Source of the DNA: Cyanobacteriota bacterium
Lineage (GTDB): Bacteria; Cyanobacteriota; Cyanobacteriia; Phormidesmidales; Phormidesmidaceae
Reading direction: 5' to 3'
NCBI GenBank assembly: GCA_027592485.1
Contig: JAQCKL010000173.1
Span: 1 to 8,316 of the forward strand
DNA: 8,316 nucleotides
Under the pieces are notes generated by a model. The model was not told the DNA's origin, did not search any database, and saw only the letters and a list, made by a program, of their open reading frames with translations. Made by a program: the position numbers and the translations under genes. The number at the start of each line of letters is the position of its first letter. The stretch's first letter is position 1. Below are positions 1-6,002 of this stretch, piece after piece.

Positions 1-408
1 CTCACAGACTACTTCTAGCATTCGGCCTAAAAGGATAGCATATGCGTTAGCATCAATAGCTCGTGCTTTCAAAGCTGCTTCATATGCTTTTTGAATTGAA
101 GAGGGCAAGTAAAAAAGCTTTACTCCTTGAGATGGATATAGTGTTTCAAGCTTGATGTCTTCTGGATCCATCAAATCATGCTCAAACCACTCTCTTAACG
201 TTGCCTTTTTGCAAGCCAAGCATAATAGCAATTCATAGGTATAACCTTGATCAGGCTCAGGATTGTAATTATAGTAATATTCATCTCCTGGATAGTCAGG
301 TTCGGGCTTTGTAGACAAGTCGTAGCTACTCGCAATGTTCATTGGGGCATAATTTCCACAATGCTTACACTTTAGAAATTCTGTAGTTCTTTGTCTTTCT
401 TGGGACAT
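1..408 (-). CDS. DUF4145-type protein with N-terminal zinc ribbon (3' end outside window)
   Basis: The reading frame starts with ATG at 408 and stays open to the left edge, giving the first 136 residues. An in-frame TAG at 441-439 lies upstream with no other ATG between, which supports this start; no good Shine-Dalgarno sequence is visible. Cys14-x-x-Cys17 and Cys63-x-x-Cys66 form a likely zinc ribbon, separated by an acidic, Tyr/Pro-rich insert (about residues 35-58). Residues 101-136 (beginning LPSSIQKAYEAAL and containing LLGRMLEVVC) match the start of the helical DUF4145 domain as I remember it. DUF4145 occurs alone or fused to restriction and other defence enzymes, and its molecular role is poorly known. 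The C-terminal part is missing, so a fused domain cannot be excluded. The gene is AT-rich compared with the right half of the window. Confidence 0.72.
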   Translation of the reverse strand, partial: MSQERQRTTEFLKCKHCGNYAPMNIASSYDLSTKPEPDYPGDEYYYNYNPEPDQGYTYELLLCLACKKATLREWFEHDLMDPEDIKLETLYPSQGVKLFYLPSSIQKAYEAALKARAIDANAYAILLGRMLEVVCE

Positions 409-421
409 ATATTTGGCAGGT

Positions 422-541
422 TTAGGGCACGTTCTAATCTACTTTTATACTGGCAAACTGAAACAATATCGCAGGAATTCACCATCCCAAATCTTCAACA
501 ATCTATTAATGGTGCGTTTGCTTAGCAGCAACGCACCCTAC
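422..541. repeat. MITE-like element, copy A (degenerate left end)
   Basis: This stretch aligns along its whole length with the element at 735-846, for example in the shared blocks CAATATC, CACCATCCCAA and ATTAATGGTGCGTTT. The right half (505-541) is a hairpin with perfect 8-bp arms, GGTGCGTT (511-518) and AACGCACC (530-537), around an 11-nt loop. The left terminal repeat has decayed to TAGGGCACGTT. A 6-bp indel separates the copies near 495-500. No coding capacity is seen, so it would have to be mobilised by a transposase elsewhere. It begins about 14 bp upstream of the DUF4145 start codon, so that gene's promoter probably lies within or across the element. Confidence 0.7.
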
Positions 542-594
542 AACTCCCGTTAAGCTCAGCGGGATGAATTGCCCCAAGCAGCAGCGGCTTACGG

Positions 595-735
595 TCAATC
601 AAGCAATTGAATCGGATCCCCTGCTTTCACCACACCCTCCACCAACACCGCCCCATAAACCCCAGCAAAACCCTCATGGGCTTGGGCAACATGCTTGATG
701 ATTTGAGGATTGGCTTCAGCCGTATCGGGATCCAG
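595..735 (-). pseudogene. Truncated 3' remnant of a MOSC-domain gene
   Basis: These 47 codons (46 residues plus TGA) match the C-terminal 46 residues of the intact MOSC protein encoded at 2570-3355. Protein identity is 45/46, the one difference being Pro for Thr six residues from the end. By my hand alignment 123 of 141 nucleotides match, and 17 of the 18 differences are synonymous. The frame is intact up to codon 1 of the fragment. There the similarity stops abruptly at 735, exactly where the terminal repeat of a MITE-like element begins. The N-terminal barrel and the cofactor-binding cysteine of the parent family are absent, so a MOSC function is impossible. The in-frame sequence extends into the element to form a 69-codon frame (627-836 is a different frame), but I see no reason to regard it as expressed. 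Confidence 0.88.
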
Positions 736-846
736 TAGGGTGCGTTCCTATCTACTGGTGTACTGACAAACTGAGCCAATATCACGGGAACGCACCATCC
801 CAAGTACCCATTAATGGTGCGTTTTCCTAAGGGCAACGCACCCTAC
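735..846. mobile_element. MITE-like element, copy B (112 bp, perfect 12-bp terminal inverted repeats)
   Basis: The ends are GTAGGGTGCGTT (735-746) and AACGCACCCTAC (835-846), a perfect 12-bp inverted repeat. Inside are two hairpins. The left one pairs GGTGCGTTCC (739-748) with GGAACGCACC (787-796). The right one pairs GGTGCGTT (816-823) with AACGCACC (835-842). The small size, absence of coding capacity, terminal inverted repeats and a second full copy at 422-541 fit a non-autonomous transposable element. I see no convincing target-site duplication. Its left end coincides with the breakpoint of the truncated MOSC remnant. Confidence 0.78.
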
Positions 847-920
847 AACTACTTGAGATGCTCCCTAAGGTCGTACAGGGCAAAACGCCAACACTGCTAG
901 CGGGGACGTAGGTAGTTACA

Positions 921-957
921 ATTAATGGTACATTTTCCTGAGGGCCATACACCCTCC
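921..957. repeat. Decayed right half of the same MITE-like element, copy C
   Basis: The 37 bp beginning ATTAATGGTACATTTTCC correspond position by position, without gaps, to the right halves of copies A (505-541) and B (810-846), but both hairpin arms carry substitutions. Sequence to the left (about 855-920) shows patchy similarity to the left half of the element (GTAC, CAAA, GGGGACG). The full element may therefore be present in eroded form; I am not sure of that part. Confidence 0.6.
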
Positions 958-1054
958 GACTGGGCTTGTCAGCGAGGCAAAAAAGAAGCCAGTTTGAATT
1001 TTTCTATATTGCTCAATTTTTTTTTGAGATATAGGGCTTGAGCCTGATAGAGGC

Positions 1055-1071
1055 GGTGGGCATTGCCCACC
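1055..1071. repeat. Palindromic cyanobacterial intergenic repeat
   Basis: GGTGGGCATTGCCCACC is a palindrome with 8-bp arms and a single central base, followed by CTACC. From memory, this unit with flanking CCCTAC is dispersed in many filamentous cyanobacterial genomes. It lies about 85 bp beyond the stop of the EAL gene and could act as a transcript-end hairpin, but no U-run follows on either strand, so I do not call it a terminator. The remaining unannotated parts of 409-1158 show only an A/T-rich tract with nine T (1017-1025) flanked by CTCAA/TTGAG. Confidence 0.55.
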
Positions 1072-1158
1072 CTACCGTACTAATCTTGTTGACATCAACC
1101 TTCACGATAATAGAAGAGGACTTTAAATAACAGGTGCCGTTGTTTAATAGGTCTATTG

Positions 1159-2235
1159 CTAACCTTTAGGTTCAGGACTTGGCCTACCGTAGAAATAGCC
1201 TTGGACAAGATCTACATCCAAACTCAAGGCAAAATCATGATCCTCCTGGGTCTCAATGCCTTCTGCAAGAACTTGCTTCCCTCGACTACGACCGATGTCA
1301 ACTAACGCGGAACAAATTTTTCCATGCAATTCTGAATCGCGTGCATTTTCAATCAACTGCCTATCAATTTTAATTAAATCAGGATCTAATCCACCTAAAA
1401 GATTGAGCCCAGAAAAGGCGCTGCCGATATCATCTAATGCAACCTTGAATCCTAATTGACGGTAAGAACTTAGGATCAGTTTCAAGTGATCAATATCTGA
1501 TATGTGCTCGGTCTCAATAACCTCAAATATAATGTTCCCTGGCTGAAGTCCAGCACGCTCTGCCGCCGCACAAGTGCTTCTTAAGCAAAATTCTGGGCGA
1601 TAGATCGAGGAAGGCAGGAAGTTGATAAGAACCTGAGTTTCTTCCAGATTGGGTATCTTAGCTCCAGCATTGAGAAGATGGGTTTCTCTACAAATGCGAT
1701 CAAGCATAAAGATAAGGTTTTCCTGTTTTGCCCATTGGAGCAGTTCAAATGGCGAAATAATATTCCCGTCATTATTTCGGCCTCTCATCAAACACTCATA
1801 TCCCCATGGTTGTTCTCCATTAACTCGATAGACGGGTTGGAACCATGTCTCAATACGCTTATGATAAAGGATATCTAACAAATCAGAACTATCATGGGGA
1901 GCCATATCCACTAGACGGCCTGCATGGATCAGCGTCACTAATTGATCTTGGATCGCTTCCCCTGACTTTACCCACACTCCTCGTAAAGCATTTAAACGTG
2001 AATCATCCAGGATTCCACGGAAGAAATTAATCAGCTCAACAAGAGAATCAGTGGGCTTCTCCTCGTTCCCAATCATTATTTCCAACGCTTCCAGTTCTGG
2101 GTAAAAATTCCAGCCAGCATGTCTAGAGAAAGACAATAACTCTGGAAAACTTTGACCTAGGTTTTGCGCCAAGATTACAAGCTTGCGAATTCCTGATGTG
2201 CACCCGCAGCCATTCTTCTGGATTTCTGAACTCAT
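1159..2235 (-). CDS. EAL-domain cyclic-di-GMP phosphodiesterase
   Basis: The 358-residue product should hydrolyse the second messenger c-di-GMP to pGpG in the cytoplasm. Residues 122-358 form an EAL domain with its signature positions kept: Glu147 (the EAL motif reads ECL), Asn205 (INF), Glu238 and Glu241 (FEVIE), Asp268-Asp269 (DDIG), Lys289 (IKID), Glu325 (AEGIE) and Gln345 (QGY). Catalytic activity is therefore expected. Residues 1-121 carry no GGDEF, PAS, GAF or membrane segment that I recognise; they contain a CGC tripeptide (10-12) and a largely helical stretch. The frame extends upstream to a TTG at 2322 (29 more residues), but the first ATG at 2235 is preferred; neither start has a strong ribosome site. 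It is preceded by the MOSC gene on the same strand, but the 334-bp gap argues for a separate transcript. Composition is AT-richer than the genes to the right. Confidence 0.9.
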   Translation of the reverse strand: MSSEIQKNGCGCTSGIRKLVILAQNLGQSFPELLSFSRHAGWNFYPELEALEIMIGNEEKPTDSLVELINFFRGILDDSRLNALRGVWVKSGEAIQDQLVTLIHAGRLVDMAPHDSSDLLDILYHKRIETWFQPVYRVNGEQPWGYECLMRGRNNDGNIISPFELLQWAKQENLIFMLDRICRETHLLNAGAKIPNLEETQVLINFLPSSIYRPEFCLRSTCAAAERAGLQPGNIIFEVIETEHISDIDHLKLILSSYRQLGFKVALDDIGSAFSGLNLLGGLDPDLIKIDRQLIENARDSELHGKICSALVDIGRSRGKQVLAEGIETQEDHDFALSLDVDLVQGYFYGRPSPEPKG

Positions 2236-2569
2236 TATAAAAAGGTATCTTTGATGATGAAAATCAGCCTTTGAGATACTAACTATATCTTCAGTGTCAG
2301 AGCTGGCAGCCCAGCAGGCCAAACTTCTACTTTCTGCCAGTAAAACTCAAATAAAATTTTCTATCGTAGCGCATTGCACTGCTTTCGAAATATATCTTAA
2401 CATATTCTGCGCTGCTTCTATACAGCGTTTCTCTACTGGATAAGGTACAGTTTCGGATCTGAAGCTGCCAATCAGCAAGGGTTTCAGCGCTTTTGCTATA
2501 CCTCACGGGAACAAGAACCGCTGTATGTTGCCCAATTGTCCCTATCGATCAGTAGCGACTCGTTATGAA
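2236..2569. other. Intergenic region between MOSC and EAL genes
   Basis: I see no intact gene, RNA or repeat here. The first 87 bp belong to a possible in-frame 5' extension of the EAL gene to a TTG at 2322. The promoter of the EAL gene and the transcript end of the MOSC gene must lie here, but no clear sigma-70 boxes or hairpin with U-run stand out. The sequence directly downstream of the intact MOSC stop does not match the sequence downstream of the truncated MOSC copy at 595. Confidence 0.5.
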
Positions 2570-3355
2570 TCAATCGAGTAGCTGAATCGTGTCCCCTGCC
2601 TTGACCACCCCCTCCACCAGCACCGCCCCATAAACTCCCGCAAACCCTTCATGGGCTTGGGCGACATGCTTGATGATCTGAGGATTGGCTTCAGCGGTAT
2701 CGGGATCAAGGGTGATTATTTTGCAGCGCGGATCCCGCTCCAGTACATTGATTTCTAGCGTTTCGCCAATCTTGAGACGCTTGCCCATCAGCTCAAGCTC
2801 ATAGGGCTTGTCTTCGTGCCAGTCCACATACAAATTGGCGCGAAAGCGGCGCTTGTCAATGGTCGTTTCTAGCTCCTGGGTGAGCAGGTCAGCAAGCTGG
2901 AGAGAAAATAACGCCAAAGGCCGACAGTCGTATTGACTTCTCTGGGTGAACTTCAGGCTTAGGGACGGATCCTGCGTCACCGTTTTGAGATGCGCTAAAA
3001 ATGCGCCATCCCCCAGGTCATAGACTTCACCCTCAGGGGTTTTGACCTCCACAGCAAACTGATCCGCCTCGGGATAGAGGGGATTGATCCCAGGACCCAT
3101 GGCTTGGGCCTCAGCCCAATGCTCGGGTTTGAGGGTAGCACTCTGGTATTTATAGCGAGGCTGATAGCGCAGGAGTGACGCTTGCTCACGGGCGGTGTGC
3201 CAGGGGAAACCAGGGTTGCCATGGCCTTTGACCACACTGTAAAGGCGATCGCCCATCAACCCCGCAAAGGCGACAAAGACTTCCTCCAGCGATTCACCCT
3301 GCATACTTTTGACCGGGTACCGCCAGATACTCTCGATGGTGCCGATCGCAGCCAT
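2570..3355 (-). CDS. MOSC-domain protein (MOSC_N plus MOSC, YcbX/mARC type)
   Basis: The 261-residue product has an N-terminal MOSC_N beta-barrel (about 3-100, with the typical IGTIESIWRYPVKSMQGE opening and a following GDR) and a C-terminal MOSC domain (about 120-258). Cys211, in the context DPRCKIITLDPDT, is at the position of the molybdenum-binding cysteine of the mARC/YcbX family (SRC..T.VDP.T). Such proteins bind molybdenum cofactor and reduce N-hydroxylated compounds or handle Moco sulfur; which one applies here is not known. The ATG at 3355 is chosen because AGGA lies 8 nt upstream and the family signature starts at residue 3. A further 40 codons upstream to 3475 are open but do not resemble the family. 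No signal peptide is seen. A near-identical 3' fragment lies at 595-735. Confidence 0.9.
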   Translation of the reverse strand: MAAIGTIESIWRYPVKSMQGESLEEVFVAFAGLMGDRLYSVVKGHGNPGFPWHTAREQASLLRYQPRYKYQSATLKPEHWAEAQAMGPGINPLYPEADQFAVEVKTPEGEVYDLGDGAFLAHLKTVTQDPSLSLKFTQRSQYDCRPLALFSLQLADLLTQELETTIDKRRFRANLYVDWHEDKPYELELMGKRLKIGETLEINVLERDPRCKIITLDPDTAEANPQIIKHVAQAHEGFAGVYGAVLVEGVVKAGDTIQLLD

Positions 3356-3506
3356 GGTGTTTCCTGCTCTTAGGTCAACTCGGGCAATCACCAGGGTAAT
3401 CGACGAATACTCAAGGGCGTAAATGATTGGACTATTCCGGTTTTTAGCCCCCTTGCCCCTTATGCCCCCCGGCATCCAACTGTGTTGAAATTCCTGTCAT
3501 CCGGTA

Positions 3507-5021
3507 TTAGGGCAGGCAATTCATGTAATTGTCCGCATCCCAATCACTGGTCGTTGCCAAAAAGCGAATCCACTCGTCCCGCTTGTACTCATCAAAGAGG
3601 CGGTACATTTCCCCTGGTAGCGCCGATTGAATCACCTCATCCTCCGCCAGCCGCTCCAGCGCTTCACCCAGGGACATGGGCAGCTTCTTCACCTGCTTAC
3701 CCTCATCCATGGCTTCGTAGATATTGCGCTGCTCCGGCGCACCGGGATCGAGATTGTCGCTGATGCCATGGTCAAACGCCTTTAGCATCGCCCCCGCCAT
3801 CAGGTAAGGATTCACCATCGAATCGACGGCGCGATATTCAAAGCGGCCCGGTGCCGATACCCGCAAGCCGCAGGTGCGGTTTTGGTAACCCCAATCGGAA
3901 TAGACCGGTGCCCAGAACCCCGCATCCCACAGGCGACGGTAGGAATTCACCGTGGAGCACCCGATCGCGGTCAGTGCCCCTAAGTGAGCAATCACCCCAC
4001 CAATGCAATTGAGGCCAATGGGACCGGGCACGCGGGGGGATCCGCCCGCCACCGGCATGAAGGTATTCTCACCGCCCTGGCTGTAGGTGTAGTTGCCCAT
4101 CATCCCCGGCAGGGTGTCGAGGTCAAAGGTTTTGACCGTCTCCTCCCCATCACGCCAGAGGGAGAGATTGTGGTGACAGCCCGAGGCCGATACCCCCAAA
4201 AACGGCTTCGACATGAAGCAGGCAATCAGGTTAAATTCGCGGGCTACCTGGGCGCAGATTTGGCGGTAGGTGGTGAGGCGATCGCTGGTGCGTAGCGCAT
4301 CGTCAAACATAAAGTTCAGCTCTAGCTGCCCCGGCGCATCCTCATGGTCCCCCTGGATCATGTCGAGCCCCATGGCGCGGCTATATTCAATCACCCGCAG
4401 AAACACCGGGCGCAATTCTTCAAATTGATCAATGTGGTAGCAGTTGGGCTTGGTCACCCCCCCAGCGGGCTTGCCATCCGGCCCTTTTTTCAGCCACATC
4501 ATTTCCGGTTCGCAGCCGTGGCGCAGTTGCAAACCATGCTTGGCCCGAAACTCGGCGTGAATGCGTTTGAGGTTGCCCCGGCAATCGGCGGTCAGCGCTG
4601 CGCCGGGGTCTACCTCTTCCTCCCGATTGCGGAAGCAGAAGCAATAGACCCGCGCCACCCGCTTATCCCAGGGCAACTGGCAAAAGGTCTCCACATCGGG
4701 AATCGCCACCAGTTCCGCTGACTCGGGTCCATAGCCCAGATAGTTTTGGGTGCGATCGATCGCCAGGTTGACCGTGGCCCCGTACACCAGTTGAATGCCC
4801 TTCTCGGCCATGGTTTCCCAATGGTCGGCGGGGGCTCCTTTGCCGGTGATGCGCCCCGTGACGGAAATGAACTGGTAGTAAATGTACTGGATGCCGAGCT
4901 CATCAATTTTGGCGCGCACCTGCTTGACTTGCTCATCCCGCCCCTCACTACGAACATAGGCCTCCAGGTCCGTAGCAAGCCCCTCGGTTGAGGGCTTAAC
5001 GGGGTCAATCACTCCAGTCAC
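3507..5021 (-). CDS. Glutamine-synthetase-like ligase (GlnT/type III-like, probable gamma-glutamyl amine ligase)
   Basis: The 504-residue product belongs to the glutamine synthetase fold, with beta-grasp N-domain (about 30-120) and catalytic C-domain (about 130-495). Metal and ATP-site residues are visible: Glu171 and Glu173 (CEPEM), Glu227 and Glu234 (HEDAPGQLE), His283 (SGCHHN), Arg363 (NSYRR), Glu395 (RFEYR) and the NPYL motif. By hand alignment to Salmonella GlnA, the ammonium-site Asp50 reads Tyr80 (VYGAT for FDGSS) and the flap Glu327 reads Trp370 (GFWAP for GYEAP). The second His of the usual HxH reads Asn285. This suggests an amine substrate other than ammonia; the ATP-dependent acyl-phosphate chemistry should be kept. 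GTG at 5021 is preferred because GGAG lies 9 nt upstream; the alternative TTG at 5045 adds eight residues. The gene follows the binding-protein gene on the same strand and has its own palindromic site at 5065-5080. It is much closer to GlnT-like proteins than to housekeeping GlnA. Confidence 0.88.
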   Translation of the reverse strand: MTGVIDPVKPSTEGLATDLEAYVRSEGRDEQVKQVRAKIDELGIQYIYYQFISVTGRITGKGAPADHWETMAEKGIQLVYGATVNLAIDRTQNYLGYGPESAELVAIPDVETFCQLPWDKRVARVYCFCFRNREEEVDPGAALTADCRGNLKRIHAEFRAKHGLQLRHGCEPEMMWLKKGPDGKPAGGVTKPNCYHIDQFEELRPVFLRVIEYSRAMGLDMIQGDHEDAPGQLELNFMFDDALRTSDRLTTYRQICAQVAREFNLIACFMSKPFLGVSASGCHHNLSLWRDGEETVKTFDLDTLPGMMGNYTYSQGGENTFMPVAGGSPRVPGPIGLNCIGGVIAHLGALTAIGCSTVNSYRRLWDAGFWAPVYSDWGYQNRTCGLRVSAPGRFEYRAVDSMVNPYLMAGAMLKAFDHGISDNLDPGAPEQRNIYEAMDEGKQVKKLPMSLGEALERLAEDEVIQSALPGEMYRLFDEYKRDEWIRFLATTSDWDADNYMNCLP

Positions 5022-5064
5022 AATCGCAAGCTCCAGCAGCGGCAAAGCAACTTTAGTAAAGCGA

Positions 5065-5080
5065 ACCTGTTATGACAAGT
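5065..5080. promoter_or_regulatory. Putative operator, copy 3 (upstream of the GS-like gene)
   Basis: ACCTGTTATGACAAGT shows dyad symmetry at 6 of 8 base pairs and shares its right half ATGACAAGT with two sites at 5895-5910 and 5918-5933. It lies 43 bp upstream of the preferred GTG start of the ligase gene. A consensus -35-like TTGACA (minus strand, 5089-5084) directly precedes it, although I find no good -10 box at 16-18 bp. A bound protein here would probably overlap the promoter. Confidence 0.6.
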
Positions 5081-5092
5081 TTGTGTCAACAG

Positions 5093-5857
5093 CTACGAGA
5101 ACGGAAATGGCTTCCAAGGAATCCACTGGTTCCAAAGCCCAGCCATGGTGCCGTCGGCGATCAAGTCTGACAGCACCTGGTCGAGTTTTTGCAATAGCGC
5201 CGCCCGCGCCGGGGGTAGCCCCATGGCAAAGGGCACTTGGGTGGGTAGGGTAAAGGCCACCTTGAGGCTGGGATCCTCCTCGGCGGCCACCACCAGCACG
5301 AGTTCATCATCAATCAGGGCGTCAATGTCGCCCGCCCGCAGCGCCGCCAGCATCTCTGGCAACACCTGGTCGCTGCCGGGATAGGGGACGGCCATGGCCC
5401 CTGGGAACCCCGCCACCAGAGCAATGTTGGTGCTGTCGGCTAAGCCGCCCACCCGCTGGCCCCCGAGCATTTCGGGCGACGATACCGAGCTACTGGCCTT
5501 CACCAACACCGCCTCATCAAACAATCCGTAGGGCTGGGTAAAGCTCACCACCTGCTGGCGCTCTGGGGTAATGGCTTGGTTGAACCAGATCAGGTCGTAG
5601 CGGCTGTGACCCTCGGCTCCGGGGGCAAAGCAGCGGTAAAAGTCTTCCATGGGCAGGTTGTGCCACACCGGGGTTAGTCCTAGCCGTTCACAGACGGATC
5701 GAGCCAGGTCCGGCTCGTAACCGAGGCGATCGCCCGCTGGGGTCACATAGGTCATCGGGCGGGCATCAAAGTCGCTGGCGACGATGTGCAGATAACCGGG
5801 TTCAACGGTGAGTTCAGGCCCGGACAATTCTGGAGATGCTAAGGCTTGAGATTCCAT
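5093..5857 (-). CDS. Family-3 solute-binding protein lacking a signal peptide
   Basis: The 254-residue product matches the amino-acid type (family 3) periplasmic binding protein fold. Lobe 1 starts at about residue 22 (LHIVASD). Then come GYEPDLARSVCERLGL (46-61), the ligand-site stretch ERQQVVSFTQPYG (99-111), the second lobe with LGGQRVGGLADST (131-143), LRAGDIDALIDD (173-184) and a C-terminal helix pair ending DGTMAGLWNQWI (235-246). Family members normally carry a Sec or lipoprotein signal. Here the 20 residues before the fold are acidic and polar (MESQALASPELSGPELTVEP). The in-frame extension upstream is only 13 codons, lacks an ATG, GTG or TTG, and ends at a TAA (5899-5897). The mature protein is therefore predicted to be cytoplasmic. 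No permease or ATPase gene is in the window. It may be a ligand sensor or an intracellular carrier. It is transcribed divergently from the dioxygenase gene and precedes the ligase gene by 71 nt. Confidence 0.84.
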   Translation of the reverse strand: MESQALASPELSGPELTVEPGYLHIVASDFDARPMTYVTPAGDRLGYEPDLARSVCERLGLTPVWHNLPMEDFYRCFAPGAEGHSRYDLIWFNQAITPERQQVVSFTQPYGLFDEAVLVKASSSVSSPEMLGGQRVGGLADSTNIALVAGFPGAMAVPYPGSDQVLPEMLAALRAGDIDALIDDELVLVVAAEEDPSLKVAFTLPTQVPFAMGLPPARAALLQKLDQVLSDLIADGTMAGLWNQWIPWKPFPFS

Positions 5858-5894
5858 AAAGCGTAACGCAGCGCACTTCTTGAATGGAGCAAAG

Positions 5895-5910
5895 ACTTAT
5901 CATGACAAGT
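5895..5910. promoter_or_regulatory. Putative operator, copy 1 (divergent control region)
   Basis: ACTTATCATGACAAGT is a 16-bp palindrome with 7 of 8 base pairs symmetric. It lies 38 bp upstream of the solute-binding protein ATG and about 92 bp upstream of the dioxygenase ATG. Its right half is repeated exactly in the two other sites. The TTGTC/GACAA core is reminiscent of operators of GntR-type repressors, but that attribution is only by appearance. Confidence 0.65.
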
Positions 5911-5917
5911 GATTAAG

Positions 5918-5933
5918 TCTTGTTATGACAAGT
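5918..5933. promoter_or_regulatory. Putative operator, copy 2 (divergent control region)
   Basis: TCTTGTTATGACAAGT contains the palindrome CTTGT-TATG-ACAAG and has 6 of 8 symmetric pairs. Its centre lies 23 bp from that of copy 1, about two helical turns. For the dioxygenase gene a weak promoter can be drawn across both sites: ATGACA (5902-5907), 16 bp, TATGAC (5924-5929). In that case a bound protein would block RNA polymerase. Confidence 0.62.
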
Positions 5934-5954
5934 AGAAGGTGTCTGGCTGGCTTT

Positions 5955-5967
5955 GTCAATGTTTGAC
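5955..5967. promoter_or_regulatory. Inverted repeat GTCAA-TGT-TTGAC upstream of dioxygenase gene
   Basis: GTCAATGTTTGAC has perfect 5-bp arms and a 3-nt centre, and lies 35 bp upstream of the preferred ATG at 6003. It differs from the three 16-bp palindromes. It could be a second regulator's site or a small leader hairpin; there is nothing to decide between these. Confidence 0.3.
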
Positions 5968-6002
5968 GCCGGTTTTTTCCGACCGTGATTTGGGCTATTC
6001 CG

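Noticed and set aside
627..836. A 69-codon minus-strand reading frame across the MOSC remnant and the MITE-like element
   Set aside because: It is in a different frame from the MOSC remnant, is largely composed of repeat sequence and resembles no protein I know.
1009..1030. CTCAA, nine T, GAG: possible rho-independent terminator
   Set aside because: The T-run is the loop rather than the tail, the stem would be about 5 bp and AT-rich, and no gene ends close by on the plus strand.
1055..1074. GGTGGGCATTGCCCACC as terminator of the EAL gene
   Set aside because: A strong palindrome, but without a following U-run on either strand; its form matches a dispersed repeat better.
2236..2322. 29-residue N-terminal extension of the EAL protein from TTG at 2322
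   Set aside because: It needs a rare start codon, no ribosome site is evident, and the extension looks unlike a conserved domain. Kept only as an alternative.
3356..3475. 40-codon N-terminal extension of the MOSC protein to ATG at 3475
   Set aside because: The family signature starts right after the ATG at 3355, which has AGGA at a proper distance. The extension is low-complexity and unlike the family.
3462..3475. ATGCC-CCCC-GGCAT hairpin between GS-like and MOSC genes as a terminator
   Set aside because: Only a 5-bp stem, and it is followed by purine-rich sequence rather than U residues on the minus strand.
3984..4721. Long plus-strand open frames inside the GS-like gene
   Set aside because: They are antisense shadows of a well-conserved GC-rich gene and have no recognisable protein features.
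5061..5090. NtcA site (GTA-N8-TAC) upstream of the GS-like gene
   Set aside because: This would be expected for a nitrogen-regulated glnA in cyanobacteria, but no GTA-N8-TAC is present there. The palindrome seen has a different core.
5861..5878. GCGTAACGCAGCGCAC next to the binding-protein start, resembling the repeat family at 422-957
   Set aside because: Only a short partial likeness to GTGCGTT/AACGCAC units, with no paired terminal repeat, so it cannot be called a copy.
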